64,000 bases of DNA. Source: Burkholderiales bacterium. Its GTDB lineage: Bacteria; Pseudomonadota; Gammaproteobacteria; Burkholderiales; Casimicrobiaceae. The stretch spans positions 248,001-312,000 of the forward strand of contig JAEUPL010000006.1 in NCBI GenBank assembly GCA_016790165.1, read 5' to 3'. Numbering within the stretch: the stretch's first letter is position 1; every line of letters starts with the position of its first letter. Below the pieces are notes generated by a model. That model saw nothing but the letters and a program-made list of their open reading frames with translations. It had not been told where the DNA came from and ran no database searches. A program made the position numbers and the translations under genes. This document shows positions 52,447-61,281 of this stretch, in pieces.

Positions 52447-53682
52447 TCATGCCAAATGGGGCGCGTGCGCGCGCCGCACGGCCCACCATGCCGACAGCGC
52501 AATCAGCGAACCACCGACGGCATTGGTCATCACCAGCGGCCAGGCGCTCAGACCGAGGAACGGCGCAATGGACTGTCCGGCCGCGAACGCCAGCAACATC
52601 ATGGTGAAGCCGGACCACGCTGCAGCACGACCGGCCTGCTCCGGAAAATCAGCCACCGCACCGGCCTGCCCGCAGGGCTGGTTCACGCCGTGGCCGATGG
52701 CGATCAGGTACTGCCCGGCGATCATCGCCCACGCTTGCGGCGCGCCACTGGCCAGCGCCACGACGAGCATCAGCAGGCCGCCGCCCAACGAGAAGCGCGA
52801 ACTGATTCCGACCGCACGATCCGGCCCCATTCGCTTGAGCAGTTGCCGGCACCAGTAGGTGCCACCGATGTACGACAGACTGTTGCCCGCCAGCACCAGA
52901 CCGCAGGCCAGCGGCGAGAAGCCGAATACCTTGATGTACACGAACCCCGACGACAGCAGGAAGCAGAAGAGCGTCATGTACGACGTGGCAAGCATCATCG
53001 TCCACGCGCGGAAGCGGGCGCTCTCGGTGAGCTTTCGCCGCGGCGCGCGGGTCGCGGCATCGGCAGCGGGCGGCAAATCGGGGCGTGATTCATCGAAGAA
53101 AAACGCCACCCACGCGAAGGCCGCCACACCATACGCCCCCAGCGCGACGAACGCGGCGTGCCACGAGAACTGTGCCGCGATCAACGCCCCGCTGAGCGGC
53201 GCTGCGAGCGCGACCAGGCCGAGCCCGGTGAGCCCGCGCGACAGCGCTTTGGCGCCCTCCACCGGCGTGTACAAGTCACGCACCGAGGCACGCGCACACA
53301 CCACCAGCGCCGCCATCGCGGCCCCCTGCAGGCAACGGCAGATCACCAACGCCGTCAGCGACGTAACCCACGCGCCGGCGAAGGCGCTCAGGGCATAGGC
53401 CGCACAGCCCGCAAGCAATACCGGACGGCGACCGAAACGGTCGGAGAGCGGGCCGAAAATCAGTTGCGCCGCGCCGAAGGCGAGGGTCAAGCCGGTCAGC
53501 GTCAGCGCCGGGTTGCCAAGCTCTGCCGCGATGGACGGTAGGGCGGGCAGATAAAGATCGGTTGCAATCGGCTGGCTGCCCAGCAGCAACGCCAGCAGGA
53601 TGATGTAGCGCGGCTCGGAGAACGGGCGGGCGGCCGCAGCCCCTGGCGTAGCGGCGTTGCGCGCGCTCAAGTGTGGAACCAC
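52447..53682 (-). CDS. MFS multidrug efflux transporter, Bcr/CflA type
   Basis: A 411-residue protein with 12 predicted helices and a GTG start that overlaps the Anbu gene stop. The first helix region IATDLYLPALPSIAAELG, motif A GPLSDRFGRRPVLLAGC, and VICRCLQGAAMAALVV with ARASVRDLY are Bcr/CflA hallmarks. It expels drugs or metabolites with proton exchange. It is coupled to the peptidase gene only by overlap; no functional link is evident. Confidence 0.9.
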   Translation of the reverse strand: MVPHLSARNAATPGAAAARPFSEPRYIILLALLLGSQPIATDLYLPALPSIAAELGNPALTLTGLTLAFGAAQLIFGPLSDRFGRRPVLLAGCAAYALSAFAGAWVTSLTALVICRCLQGAAMAALVVCARASVRDLYTPVEGAKALSRGLTGLGLVALAAPLSGALIAAQFSWHAAFVALGAYGVAAFAWVAFFFDESRPDLPPAADAATRAPRRKLTESARFRAWTMMLATSYMTLFCFLLSSGFVYIKVFGFSPLACGLVLAGNSLSYIGGTYWCRQLLKRMGPDRAVGISSRFSLGGGLLMLVVALASGAPQAWAMIAGQYLIAIGHGVNQPCGQAGAVADFPEQAGRAAAWSGFTMMLLAFAAGQSIAPFLGLSAWPLVMTNAVGGSLIALSAWWAVRRAHAPHLA

Positions 53683-54410
53683 TCAGGCTGCGGCAAGCCC
53701 TGAAACACCTGCCGCAAACCCTGGCCCCACGCTTTGCGGATGCCCTGAAAGTACGCGTCGTCCTCGGTCACGCGGTAGCGCATGGCCAGCTTGAGGTGGT
53801 CGCGTTTGAGGATCGCCACATCGATGGGCAGGCCCACCGAGAGGTTCGACTTCATGGTCGAATCGAAGGACACCAGTGCCGATTTCAACGCCTCGCCAAT
53901 CGACGTCTCTGGCCGCACCACGCGGTCGATGATCGGCTTGCCGTATTTGCTCTCGCCAATCTGGAAGTACGGCGTGTCGCTGGTTGCCTCGATGAAATTA
54001 CCCTGCGGATAAATCAGGAACAGCCGTGGTGCTTCATCGCGCAACTGGCCACCGACGAGGAAGGTGCAGCTGAAGTCCACGCTCGACTGCGACAGCTGAT
54101 TTTCCTCGGCGTGCGAAATGGCCTTCTTGACCGTCTGGCCGAACAGTTCGGCCACGTCGAACATCGACGGCAGATTGAGGATGTGTGACTCCTCGCTCAC
54201 CGTCTGCCGGCGTAGCTGGCTGATCACCCCCTGAGTGGTGCCCAGATTTCCTGCGTTCACCGCGACAATGCAGCGCTGGTGCGGACCATCCGGCACCTCG
54301 AACACCGTCATTTTGGAGAAGGTCGAGACGTTGTCGACTCCGGCATTGGTGCGGGAATCCGACGCAAACAGCATCCCTTCATGCAGGGACATGGCGACGC
54401 AATAGGTCAT
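53667..54410 (-). CDS. Proteasome-type peptidase, Anbu family
   Basis: A 247-residue protein beginning MTYCVAMSLHEGMLFASDSRTNAGVDN, so the putative nucleophile Thr is at position 2 and would be N-terminal after Met removal. The segments TVFEVPDG and IVAVNAGNLGTTQGV continue the proteasome beta fold, and MKSNLSVGLPIDVAILKRD marks Anbu. Anbu is an ancestral beta-subunit relative that assembles into helical or ring forms of uncertain function. The usual Anbu partners (transglutaminase-like, alpha-E, ATP-grasp) are not next to it. Confidence 0.9.
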   Translation of the reverse strand: MTYCVAMSLHEGMLFASDSRTNAGVDNVSTFSKMTVFEVPDGPHQRCIVAVNAGNLGTTQGVISQLRRQTVSEESHILNLPSMFDVAELFGQTVKKAISHAEENQLSQSSVDFSCTFLVGGQLRDEAPRLFLIYPQGNFIEATSDTPYFQIGESKYGKPIIDRVVRPETSIGEALKSALVSFDSTMKSNLSVGLPIDVAILKRDHLKLAMRYRVTEDDAYFQGIRKAWGQGLRQVFQGLPQPEWFHT

Positions 54411-54664
54411 GGTGGGCGCCGCGCATCGTGCTGCGGCGGTGGCGGATAAGGGTTATCGATTATAGAAAGCAGCCATCGCGTGCGTCGGTCGCCGGCGTGT
54501 GCGTCAGCATGGTGCCGAAGCAGCAAAAAACGCAAATAATGAAACGCCCCGTATCTAAAACAATCGATGGAGACTTCCGCGGGCGCGCAGCAGCGGTTAG
54601 CCTGTCCCTAGTAACGGTGTTGCTCTGAGCACATCGTGCGTCGTTGCAAAAAGGAGGAGACAAC

Positions 54665-55975
54665 GTGAGTGAGAACACCATCGATCCGGTGAATCCCGGA
54701 CGTCGTAGCGTCGTCGCCGGGCTGGCTGCCGGCACCGTGGCCGTCGCCGCTGGCCTGCCTGAGCCTGCGGCCGCGCAGAGCGGCAGCACAGTGTGGGGCT
54801 GGCCTCAGCCTTACCAGAAAGTTTCAGATAAATCGGTCGCGTGGCTGAAGGAGAAGGGCTGGTGGCCGCTCGGCCTCGGCTGGCAGCCGCCGTGGTCGGG
54901 GCAGAACGCCGTGATGGCGGTGATGGACAAGCAGGGCTTCCTCGCGCAGCGCGGGCTGGAATCAAAGCTCACCGCGTTCACCTCGGGGCCGGCGCTGAAC
55001 GAAGTGTTCATCTCCACCCGCATTCAGGTGGGCGTGGGCGGCAACTTCCCGCTCAACTCGCTGGTGGACAACAAGATTCCGCTCAAGGTGATCTCGATCA
55101 TCTGCCCGAACCTGCGCCACCACGTCATTGTGCCGCCGGATTCGCCGCTCAAGTCGGTGAAGGATTTCAAGGGCGGCAAGAACGGCGAGCCGTACGTGAT
55201 CGGCATCGCCACGGGCTCGTCTGCGGAGTTCTACTTTCAGATGATGGCGGGCCTGAACGGCATCAACATCGGCAAGGACGTGGTGCTCAAGAACATGCCG
55301 CCGCCCGAGCAACTGCTGATGCCCAGGGGCATCGACGCCGTGGTGCCGTGGGATTACACCTGCTCGCTGATGATCAACGAGCGCAAGAACGGTCGCAGCA
55401 TCGACGTCAGCTACCCCTACAACATCTACCAAGGCTCGATCTACATTCGCCAGGAGCTGGTCGACAACGTGCCCGACGTGGTGCAGGCGTTGACCGACGC
55501 GATTGTTGAAGCCACCCTCTGGCTGCGCCTCAACGTGGAGCCGGCGGTGAACGCGATGATGGAGGACGCCAACCTCAAGAACGCGCCGCGCACGCTGCTT
55601 ACGCAGCAGTTGATCGAATACAACAACTGGTACAAGCCGACCTACCTCTATCCCATCGCCGATTTCTGGGCGAAAGAGAACGAACGCATCGCCAAGTGGC
55701 TGTTCGACAACAAACGCCTGAAGACCGCCTTCACGCAGAAGGATTTCGCCAGTGTGTTTGCGCCGCAGTTCATGAAGAGCACATTCGACCGACTGGGCTG
55801 GAAAATTCCGACGGTGCCGCCGACGGTGCCCGCTGGCTGGGCAGGCAAGCTTGGCGAACTGCCATACCCGGCCTACGACACCATCCTCACGATGAAAGGC
55901 CCGCAAGCCTTCCCGGAGAAGGGTGACCTGACCAAGCCGTTCACCTTTAACGGCCAGACGGTCACACCGGCTTGA
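54665..55975 (+). CDS. ABC transporter substrate-binding protein, nitrate/sulfonate-like, with long N-terminus
   Basis: A 436-residue protein with a GTG start after AAGGAGGAGACAAC. The N-terminus carries RRSVVAGLAAGTVAVAAG, a Tat-like signal. The mature sequence has an unusual Trp-rich region (VWGWPQPYQK, GWWPLGLGWQPPWSG) before the binding fold. The segments SGPALNEVFISTRIQVGVGG, GEPYVIGIATGSSAEFYFQMM and VVPWDYTCSLMINERKNG fit NMT1/THI5-SsuA-type proteins. Longer than the usual 330 residues. The ligand is unknown. Confidence 0.85.
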   Translation: MSENTIDPVNPGRRSVVAGLAAGTVAVAAGLPEPAAAQSGSTVWGWPQPYQKVSDKSVAWLKEKGWWPLGLGWQPPWSGQNAVMAVMDKQGFLAQRGLESKLTAFTSGPALNEVFISTRIQVGVGGNFPLNSLVDNKIPLKVISIICPNLRHHVIVPPDSPLKSVKDFKGGKNGEPYVIGIATGSSAEFYFQMMAGLNGINIGKDVVLKNMPPPEQLLMPRGIDAVVPWDYTCSLMINERKNGRSIDVSYPYNIYQGSIYIRQELVDNVPDVVQALTDAIVEATLWLRLNVEPAVNAMMEDANLKNAPRTLLTQQLIEYNNWYKPTYLYPIADFWAKENERIAKWLFDNKRLKTAFTQKDFASVFAPQFMKSTFDRLGWKIPTVPPTVPAGWAGKLGELPYPAYDTILTMKGPQAFPEKGDLTKPFTFNGQTVTPA

Positions 55976-56775
55976 TGGCGGGGGTCACTGGCGCGCCGCG
56001 AGCGTCACGCGTTGCCTGGCTGACGCGCTGGGCAACACTCGCGGTGCTGTTCGTGGTGTGGGAGATCGTTGCTGGCGTGTGGCTGCCGAAAGGTCGCCCC
56101 GAGCTGGCAACGCTCTTGCCGCCGCCCAGCGCCATTGCCAAGGCGGCGGTGGAGATGATCGGCTCGGGCGAGCTGTTGATGCACCTGTGGCAATCGCTGC
56201 GGCGTGAACTGGTTGCCTTCCTCTTCGCGCTTTTCGCGGTACCGCTCGGCATTGCCATGGGCTGGTGGCGCGGGGTGCATGAGCAGATCGACCCGATTGT
56301 GGAGATCCTGCGGCCGATTCCGCCGATCGCGTGGATTCCGCTGTCGATCCTGTGGCTAGGCATCGGCAACGCACAGAACCAGTTCATCATCTTTCTCGGC
56401 ATCTTCTTCCCGCTGCTGATCAACACGATTCAGGGGGTGAAGAACGTGGAGCCGAACCTCGTGCGTGCCGCGCGCTGCCTGGGCGCGAGCGAATGGCAAA
56501 TCCTCAAACGCGTGGTGCTGCCCGCCGCGCTGCCGCAAATCCTCACCGGCATCCGCATCGGCTTCGGCGTTGGCTGGATGGCGTTGGTGGCAGCAGAGCT
56601 GGTGGGCGCAAGCTCCGGCCTGGGCTTTCTCATCAACGATGCGCGCAGCCTGCTGAAGACCGATGTGGTGATCCTCGGCATGCTCACCATTGGCGTGGTT
56701 GGTCTGCTGCTCGATCTGCTGATTCGCCGCATCGCCAAGCGCGTGTTGCCGTGGTCGCTGGCGGCGCAGAAATAA
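55975..56775 (+). CDS. ABC transporter permease, SsuC/TauC type
   Basis: A 266-residue permease starting at MAGVTGAPRASRVAWL, overlapping the upstream stop (TGATG). It has EILRPIPPIAWIPLSILWLGIGNAQ (quoted in part) and the EAA loop with LVRAARCLGASEWQILKRVVLPAALP. Six predicted helices. It forms an importer with the neighbouring ATPase and binding protein. Confidence 0.94.
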   Translation: MAGVTGAPRASRVAWLTRWATLAVLFVVWEIVAGVWLPKGRPELATLLPPPSAIAKAAVEMIGSGELLMHLWQSLRRELVAFLFALFAVPLGIAMGWWRGVHEQIDPIVEILRPIPPIAWIPLSILWLGIGNAQNQFIIFLGIFFPLLINTIQGVKNVEPNLVRAARCLGASEWQILKRVVLPAALPQILTGIRIGFGVGWMALVAAELVGASSGLGFLINDARSLLKTDVVILGMLTIGVVGLLLDLLIRRIAKRVLPWSLAAQK

Positions 56776-56788
56776 CGGATAACAACAC

Positions 56789-57562
56789 ATGGCACGACTC
56801 ATCGTCGACAACGTCAGCAAGGTGTACGCCGCCCTGCAAAAAGGGCAGGACGACGTGCTCGCCCTGCGCGACGTGAACTTCACGGTGGAGGACCACGAGT
56901 TCTGCTGCCTGCTCGGCCACTCTGGCTGCGGCAAGACCACGCTGCTCAACATCATGGCCGGGTTTGAGGCGCCCACCGGCGGCAAGATCACGCTGGATGG
57001 CAACGTGATTGGCCCGCCGCACTGGTCACGCACGATGGTCTTTCAGGATTACGCGCTGTTCCCCTGGCTCACCATCGAGCGCAACATCGCCTTCGGCCTG
57101 GAAGTAAAAGGCGTCCCCGAAGCGGAGCGCGCAAGAATCGTCGCCGAGCACGTCAAACTGGTCGGCCTGAGCGGCTTTGAAACCCGCCTGCCACACCAAC
57201 TGTCCGGCGGCATGAAGCAACGCGTCGCCATCGCCCGCGCGCTCGCGGTCGACCCGCAGGTGGCGCTGCTCGACGAACCCTTCGCCGCGCTCGACGCGCA
57301 AAACCGCTCGCTGTTGCAGGACGAGCTGGTGCGCATCGCGCAAGCCACACGCAAGACGATGGTGCTGATTACGCATTCCATCGATGAAGCCATCAAACTC
57401 TCCGACCGCATCATCGTGATGACCAAACGGCCCGGCACGGTGAAAGCCAACATCGTCGTCGACATCCCCCGGCCACGCGCGGAGGATGATGCGCGGGTAA
57501 TTGCACTGAAGAAGCAGTTGCGGGCGTTGATCGCAGATGAGCGGGAGGTGGAGTTGGCGTAG
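56789..57562 (+). CDS. ABC transporter ATPase, SsuB/TauB type
   Basis: A 257-residue ATPase with Walker A GHSGCGKTT (about 43-51), Q-loop FQDYALFPWLTIERN, signature LSGGMKQR and Walker B VALLDEPFAALD. Thirteen nucleotides downstream of the permease. It completes a three-gene importer without adjacent metabolic genes or regulator. Confidence 0.95.
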   Translation: MARLIVDNVSKVYAALQKGQDDVLALRDVNFTVEDHEFCCLLGHSGCGKTTLLNIMAGFEAPTGGKITLDGNVIGPPHWSRTMVFQDYALFPWLTIERNIAFGLEVKGVPEAERARIVAEHVKLVGLSGFETRLPHQLSGGMKQRVAIARALAVDPQVALLDEPFAALDAQNRSLLQDELVRIAQATRKTMVLITHSIDEAIKLSDRIIVMTKRPGTVKANIVVDIPRPRAEDDARVIALKKQLRALIADEREVELA

Positions 57563-57590
57563 CGCCACCAGCGCGCTCCGTGGCCGCACG

Positions 57591-57860
57591 GGGCCAGTCA
57601 CTTTCTTTGCTGCGCCAAAGAAAGTAACCAAAGAAAGGCGACCCCAAGGATTCGCTGTTTCCCTGCGGTGCTCGCGTCAGGCGGGCGGCGCAGAAATCGC
57701 CCGACGCGCGGCACGCGCTGCGCGCGACCACGCCAGTGGGCTCATGCTGCGCCGCTTGGACCGCCTGCCGCTGCGCTCCTCGGGGCGAATCCATGGGGGC
57801 CCCTTCGAGCTGATACTTGATCGCTTCGCGATTGACACACAAAGTCCAAGCGTGCGAACA
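57591..57860. repeat. Left arm of a ~270-bp inverted repeat
   Basis: Begins near GGCCAGTCACTTTCTTTGC and includes AAAGAAAGTAACCAAAGAAAG, TTTCCCTGCGGTGCTCGCG, AGTGGGCTCATGCTGCGCC and GATACTTGATCGCTTCGCGAT. Its reverse complement, with scattered mismatches, lies at 58815-59083. I see no open frame with family resemblance inside it. The arm fills most of the gap between the ATPase and the small exported protein. Confidence 0.85.
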
Positions 57861-57958
57861 TGAAACTTGCCGTTCTGTAGCGAGACGCATCAGGCGCCTT
57901 GAACTCGCTGCAACCGCAAGTTCGCGATGCCGTCTCGCCGGTTTCAACGTCTGCGCTT

Positions 57959-58369
57959 ATGCAAAACACAATAAAAGTAGTCGCACTTCTCGCCATTTTT
58001 CAAGCAGGACCTCTTAACGCGCAAACTCCTGAAGAGATCGGCGCCACTATCGGTTCTTATCTTCGCGCGAGCTACATCCTTGAATACGCAACATCAGAAT
58101 GCTCAATCTACGGAATTCAACCGCACGACGCCAACTCTGACCTTAGAGATGTGATGTCGTCGCGCTGGGCGGGTGCGTTCACGGCTGACGTCTTGAATGG
58201 GGTTCGAAACGAAGCGAGAAAAGGTGTTCAGACCATTCGCTCTCTTACGGAACGCAACAGTAAGGACTTTTTCTGTGGATTCCTTGTTGGATCTGCATCC
58301 CAAGGGCACCTACTTCGGAAAGGCGAGTGGAGTCGGCTAAAGTCTGCGTTCGCTGGTCAAAGGCGCTGA
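57959..58369 (+). CDS. Small exported protein of unknown function (cassette gene 1)
   Basis: A 136-residue protein starting at MQNTIKVVALLAIFQAG, with a signal peptide ending near NAQT (about residue 22). The mature part has two cysteines (ATSECSIYG, DFFCGFLVG). No domain is recognised. Its codons are visibly less GC-rich than those of the surrounding genes, and it lies inside the inverted-repeat-bounded segment, which suggests horizontal acquisition. Confidence 0.65.
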   Translation: MQNTIKVVALLAIFQAGPLNAQTPEEIGATIGSYLRASYILEYATSECSIYGIQPHDANSDLRDVMSSRWAGAFTADVLNGVRNEARKGVQTIRSLTERNSKDFFCGFLVGSASQGHLLRKGEWSRLKSAFAGQRR

Positions 58370-58388
58370 GTCCTATGGAAGCAACGGC

Positions 58389-58793
58389 TTGGCCGCTCTG
58401 TTGACCGCTCTACTGGTTGCACTTCTCGCGCACAGGTTGGCAGGTGCGCGTGACCGTCAGCCTGCGCGACGAGCAGCTGCAGTCGAATTTCATAGCGCTT
58501 TTGCCGTCACGTTACTCAACCTCAGTCAACGCGACATTGGCACTGCGCGAATCATTCGGGAATTTGACCTCCAACACGTCGCAGCAATCGCAAAGTTCAG
58601 ACCGTACGTACCGTCGTCAAAACGTCGCCAGTTCGACAAAGCGCGGAAGCGATTGGATCAAGTTTGCATGCCGTATCGCAACGTTGGCCCCTTGACACTC
58701 TTCTCGACAGAGTTGGGGCCTGATGCCCTCGCGAATCGCGAGACTCTTTCTGCCGCGATTGACGACTTGCTGTCTTTCGCGCCATTGACTTAA
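58389..58793 (+). CDS. Hypothetical protein (cassette gene 2)
   Basis: About 134 residues from a TTG at 58389; the open frame reaches back to 58341, so a few more residues are possible. An N-terminal hydrophobic helix (AALLTALLVALLAHRLAG) is followed by a helical soluble region with FHSAFAVTLLNL, EFDLQHVAAIAKFRPYV and RRQFDKARKRLDQVC. The spacing resembles small helical proteins seen scattered in gammaproteobacteria, but I cannot name a family. It may be a shortened form. It follows cassette gene 1 by 19 nt. Confidence 0.55.
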   Translation: MAALLTALLVALLAHRLAGARDRQPARRAAAVEFHSAFAVTLLNLSQRDIGTARIIREFDLQHVAAIAKFRPYVPSSKRRQFDKARKRLDQVCMPYRNVGPLTLFSTELGPDALANRETLSAAIDDLLSFAPLT

Positions 58794-58814
58794 ACCGTTT
58801 GCTGCGTAGCCCGG

Positions 58815-59083
58815 ATGCTTGCATCCGGGTTTCCTTGCGTCCATCGCGAAGCGATCAAGTATCGGTTCGAAGGGGTCCCCATGGATTCGCCCCGAGGAGC
58901 GCAGCGGCAGGCGGTCCAAGCGGCGCAGCATGAGCCCACTGGTTGCGCGTCAGCGCAACATTCGGGCGATTTCTGCGACGCCCGCCTGACGCGAGTACCG
59001 GAGGAAACAGGCGAATCGTTGGGGGCGCCTTTTCTTTGGTGACTTTCTTTTGGCGACGCAAAAGAAAGTTACTGCCCCGCGCG
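58815..59083. repeat. Right arm of a ~270-bp inverted repeat
   Basis: Reads ATCGCGAAGCGATCAAGTATC, GAGCGCAGCGGCAGGCGGTCC, GGCGCAGCATGAGCCCACTGG and CTTTTCTTTGGTGACTTTC. It is the inverted counterpart of 57591-57860. The inner boundary continues with CCCGGATGCTTGCATCCGGG, a hairpin not present in the left arm. No gene is supported in this arm or in the 190 bases up to the AAA ATPase start. Confidence 0.85.
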
Positions 59084-59274
59084 GCATGAGCGCGTTGGTG
59101 GCAAGCCAACCATCCCTGCGAAGAACGATCTCGGTTGGTAGCAACCGGCGGCGGGCAGTGCCCGCCCTACGATTTCCCGCGGCGTTCGTGGTTCGCCAAG
59201 CTCGCCACGAACGGGTTCGTGCTTGCCCCCGCGCCGGGTAGCATGCCGCAATCACTGCGCCTCTCCCTTCCACC

Positions 59275-60504
59275 ATGCTGTCCTCCTTCCTCGACACGCT
59301 GCAAACCCAACTGCAAAATCAAGTCGTTGCCGGCGGCATCGCGCTGGGCCTCGCGGGCATTCTGGTGGCGGCGTTGCGCAAGGTGCCAGGCATGCTGTGG
59401 GCGCAGTTGCAGCGGCTGTTCGTCGCCACTGCAGTCATCGACAGCCGCAACGACATCTTCAATGCTTATGTCGCGTGGCTAAACGACTTGCCGTTTGGCC
59501 GAAAGAGCCGGCTGTTCACCGTGGTGCAGGCGCCGCCCGATCCGGGTGACACGGTGGGCACGCTGCCGCGTTTGCTGTTCAGTCCGGCGCCGGGCATGCA
59601 TGTGTTCTGGCATGACGGGCACGTGATGTGGATTGAGCGCACCATTGCGATGAATTTGCAGGTGGTGGAGACCATTCGCGTGAGCATGCTGTTCGCGCGG
59701 CGAGCGCGGCTGGAGGCAATGCTGGCGGATGTGATCGCGCGGGCCGATGCGCGACTGGCTGGGCGCACGCAACTGTTCACCGTGGATCAATGGGGCACCG
59801 GCTGGCGGCTCGCCGACGCCAAGCCGCGTCGACGCCTCGACTCGGTGGTGCTGGAGGGCGACATCCGCGAGCGGCTGGTAGCGGACATCACGCAGTTCTT
59901 CGACCGCCGGCAGTGGTACGCCGACATGGGCATTCCGTGGCGGCGCGGCTATCTGTTCTTCGGGCCGCCCGGCACCGGCAAAACCAGCCTCGCGTTCGCA
60001 CTAGCGGGCGAGTTGCAGCTCTCGCTCTGCACGCTCTCACTCACCAACCCGAAGCTTGATGACCAGAGCATCGGCGACGTGCTGCAGCGGACGCCCGCGA
60101 AATCGCTGATCCTGATTGAAGATGTCGACGCGTTCTTCGTCGCGCGCGACAAGCAGGACCAGCGTATCGAGGTGAGTTTCTCGGGTCTGCTCAACGCGCT
60201 CGATGGCGTGGCGGCGCAGGAGGGGCGCATCGTAGTGCTCACCACCAATCATCGCGATTCGCTGGATGCCGCGCTGATTCGCCCCGGCCGTATTGATCTC
60301 GCGCTCGAAATCGGCCTCGCCGGGCCGCAGCAGGTGCGCGCGCTGTTTCTGCGATTTCATCCACAGGCCACCGCACTTGCCGATGAACTTGTGGCGTCCC
60401 TCGGCGAGCGCCGCCTGTCGCCGGCGTCGGTGCAGCAGGTATTGCTGGCGCACTCGGATGCGCAGGAGGCAGTGGCAGCTCTGCGCACACTGGGCGCTGA
60501 ATAG
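59275..60504 (+). CDS. BCS1-like AAA ATPase with N-terminal membrane segment
   Basis: A 409-residue protein. A hydrophobic segment (about residues 17-37) precedes a linker domain and the AAA module. It has Walker A FGPPGTGKTS (230-238), Walker B LILIEDVDAFF (about 278-288), and TTNHRDSLDAALIRPGRID with the second region of homology and arginine fingers. The order membrane helix, beta-rich middle domain, AAA follows mitochondrial Bcs1, which moves a folded Rieske protein. In bacteria the role of such proteins is not established. No neighbour suggests one here. Confidence 0.85.
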   Translation: MLSSFLDTLQTQLQNQVVAGGIALGLAGILVAALRKVPGMLWAQLQRLFVATAVIDSRNDIFNAYVAWLNDLPFGRKSRLFTVVQAPPDPGDTVGTLPRLLFSPAPGMHVFWHDGHVMWIERTIAMNLQVVETIRVSMLFARRARLEAMLADVIARADARLAGRTQLFTVDQWGTGWRLADAKPRRRLDSVVLEGDIRERLVADITQFFDRRQWYADMGIPWRRGYLFFGPPGTGKTSLAFALAGELQLSLCTLSLTNPKLDDQSIGDVLQRTPAKSLILIEDVDAFFVARDKQDQRIEVSFSGLLNALDGVAAQEGRIVVLTTNHRDSLDAALIRPGRIDLALEIGLAGPQQVRALFLRFHPQATALADELVASLGERRLSPASVQQVLLAHSDAQEAVAALRTLGAE

Positions 60505-60517
60505 GGCAAGGCGCGGT

Positions 60518-60583
60518 TGTAGGAGCGGCTATGCCGCGACTGTCCATCGCACGCCACACGGTCGCGGCATAGCCGCTCCTACA
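60518..60583. repeat. REP-like palindrome pair
   Basis: TGTAGGAGCGGCTATGCCGCGA and its inverted copy TCGCGGCATAGCCGCTCCTACA (22 bp each, perfectly complementary) flank about 20 bp. The form is that of the repetitive extragenic palindromes common in pseudomonads and xanthomonads. It follows the AAA ATPase stop by 14 bp and could act as a terminator. Confidence 0.85.
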
Positions 60584-60651
60584 GGGGGCATGCGCTCGGA
60601 GCTTGCTTCGTGGAAAATCAGACGCAGCTCATTCGTTGTTCATTCCACGCC

Positions 60652-61275
60652 ATGTCCTTCATTGCCTTTCTCATCGCTGCCATCGTCCTCGCCATCACGC
60701 CCGGCCCCGGTATTGCCTATGTCGTCGCCCGCACCGTCGCGGGTGGGCGCTCCGAGGGGTTGGCATCGTGCCTGGGCACGGGCGTTGGTGGCATGCTGCA
60801 CGTGCTGGCGGCCGCGCGGGGCCTGTCACTGATCGTGGCACAGTCAGCGCTGGCGTTCAATCTGGTGAAGTATGTTGGCGCGGCCTATCTGATCTACCTC
60901 GGCATTCGCCTGTTGCTGCGCAAGGACGAAGCGCTGCCGATTGAGTCTGCCGGTGTGAAATCGCAGGGCGCGCGCAAAGCGTTTCTGGAAGGCATTGCCG
61001 TGGAAGCGCTGAATGTGAAGACGGCGCTTTTCTTCCTTGCCTTCCTGCCGCAGTTCGTGGCTGCGGATCAGCCCTTGGTGCCGCAGCTCGTGCTGCTCGG
61101 TACGATCTGCGTCCTGCTCAACACGCTGGTTGACGTGGTGGCGGTGTTCGCGGCCGCGCGTCTGCTTCAGTCAAGTACGGCCCGCACCGCTCGGGCACGC
61201 CTGATGACGAAAGCGTCCGGTCTGACCATGCTGGGCCTGGGCGCGTATCTGGCTCTGGCGCGACGCGAGGGGTAG
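60652..61275 (+). CDS. LysE-family exporter
   Basis: A 207-residue protein starting at MSFIAFLIAAIVLAITPGPG; the TPGPGIAYVVARTVAGGRSEG motif and ARKAFLEGIAVEALNVKTALFFLAFLPQF (cited in part) are diagnostic for the LysE/RhtB family. Six predicted helices. Probably exports an amino acid. Convergent with the 2-hydroxyacid dehydrogenase with a 6-bp gap. Confidence 0.9.
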   Translation: MSFIAFLIAAIVLAITPGPGIAYVVARTVAGGRSEGLASCLGTGVGGMLHVLAAARGLSLIVAQSALAFNLVKYVGAAYLIYLGIRLLLRKDEALPIESAGVKSQGARKAFLEGIAVEALNVKTALFFLAFLPQFVAADQPLVPQLVLLGTICVLLNTLVDVVAVFAAARLLQSSTARTARARLMTKASGLTMLGLGAYLALARREG

Positions 61276-61281
61276 CATCGG

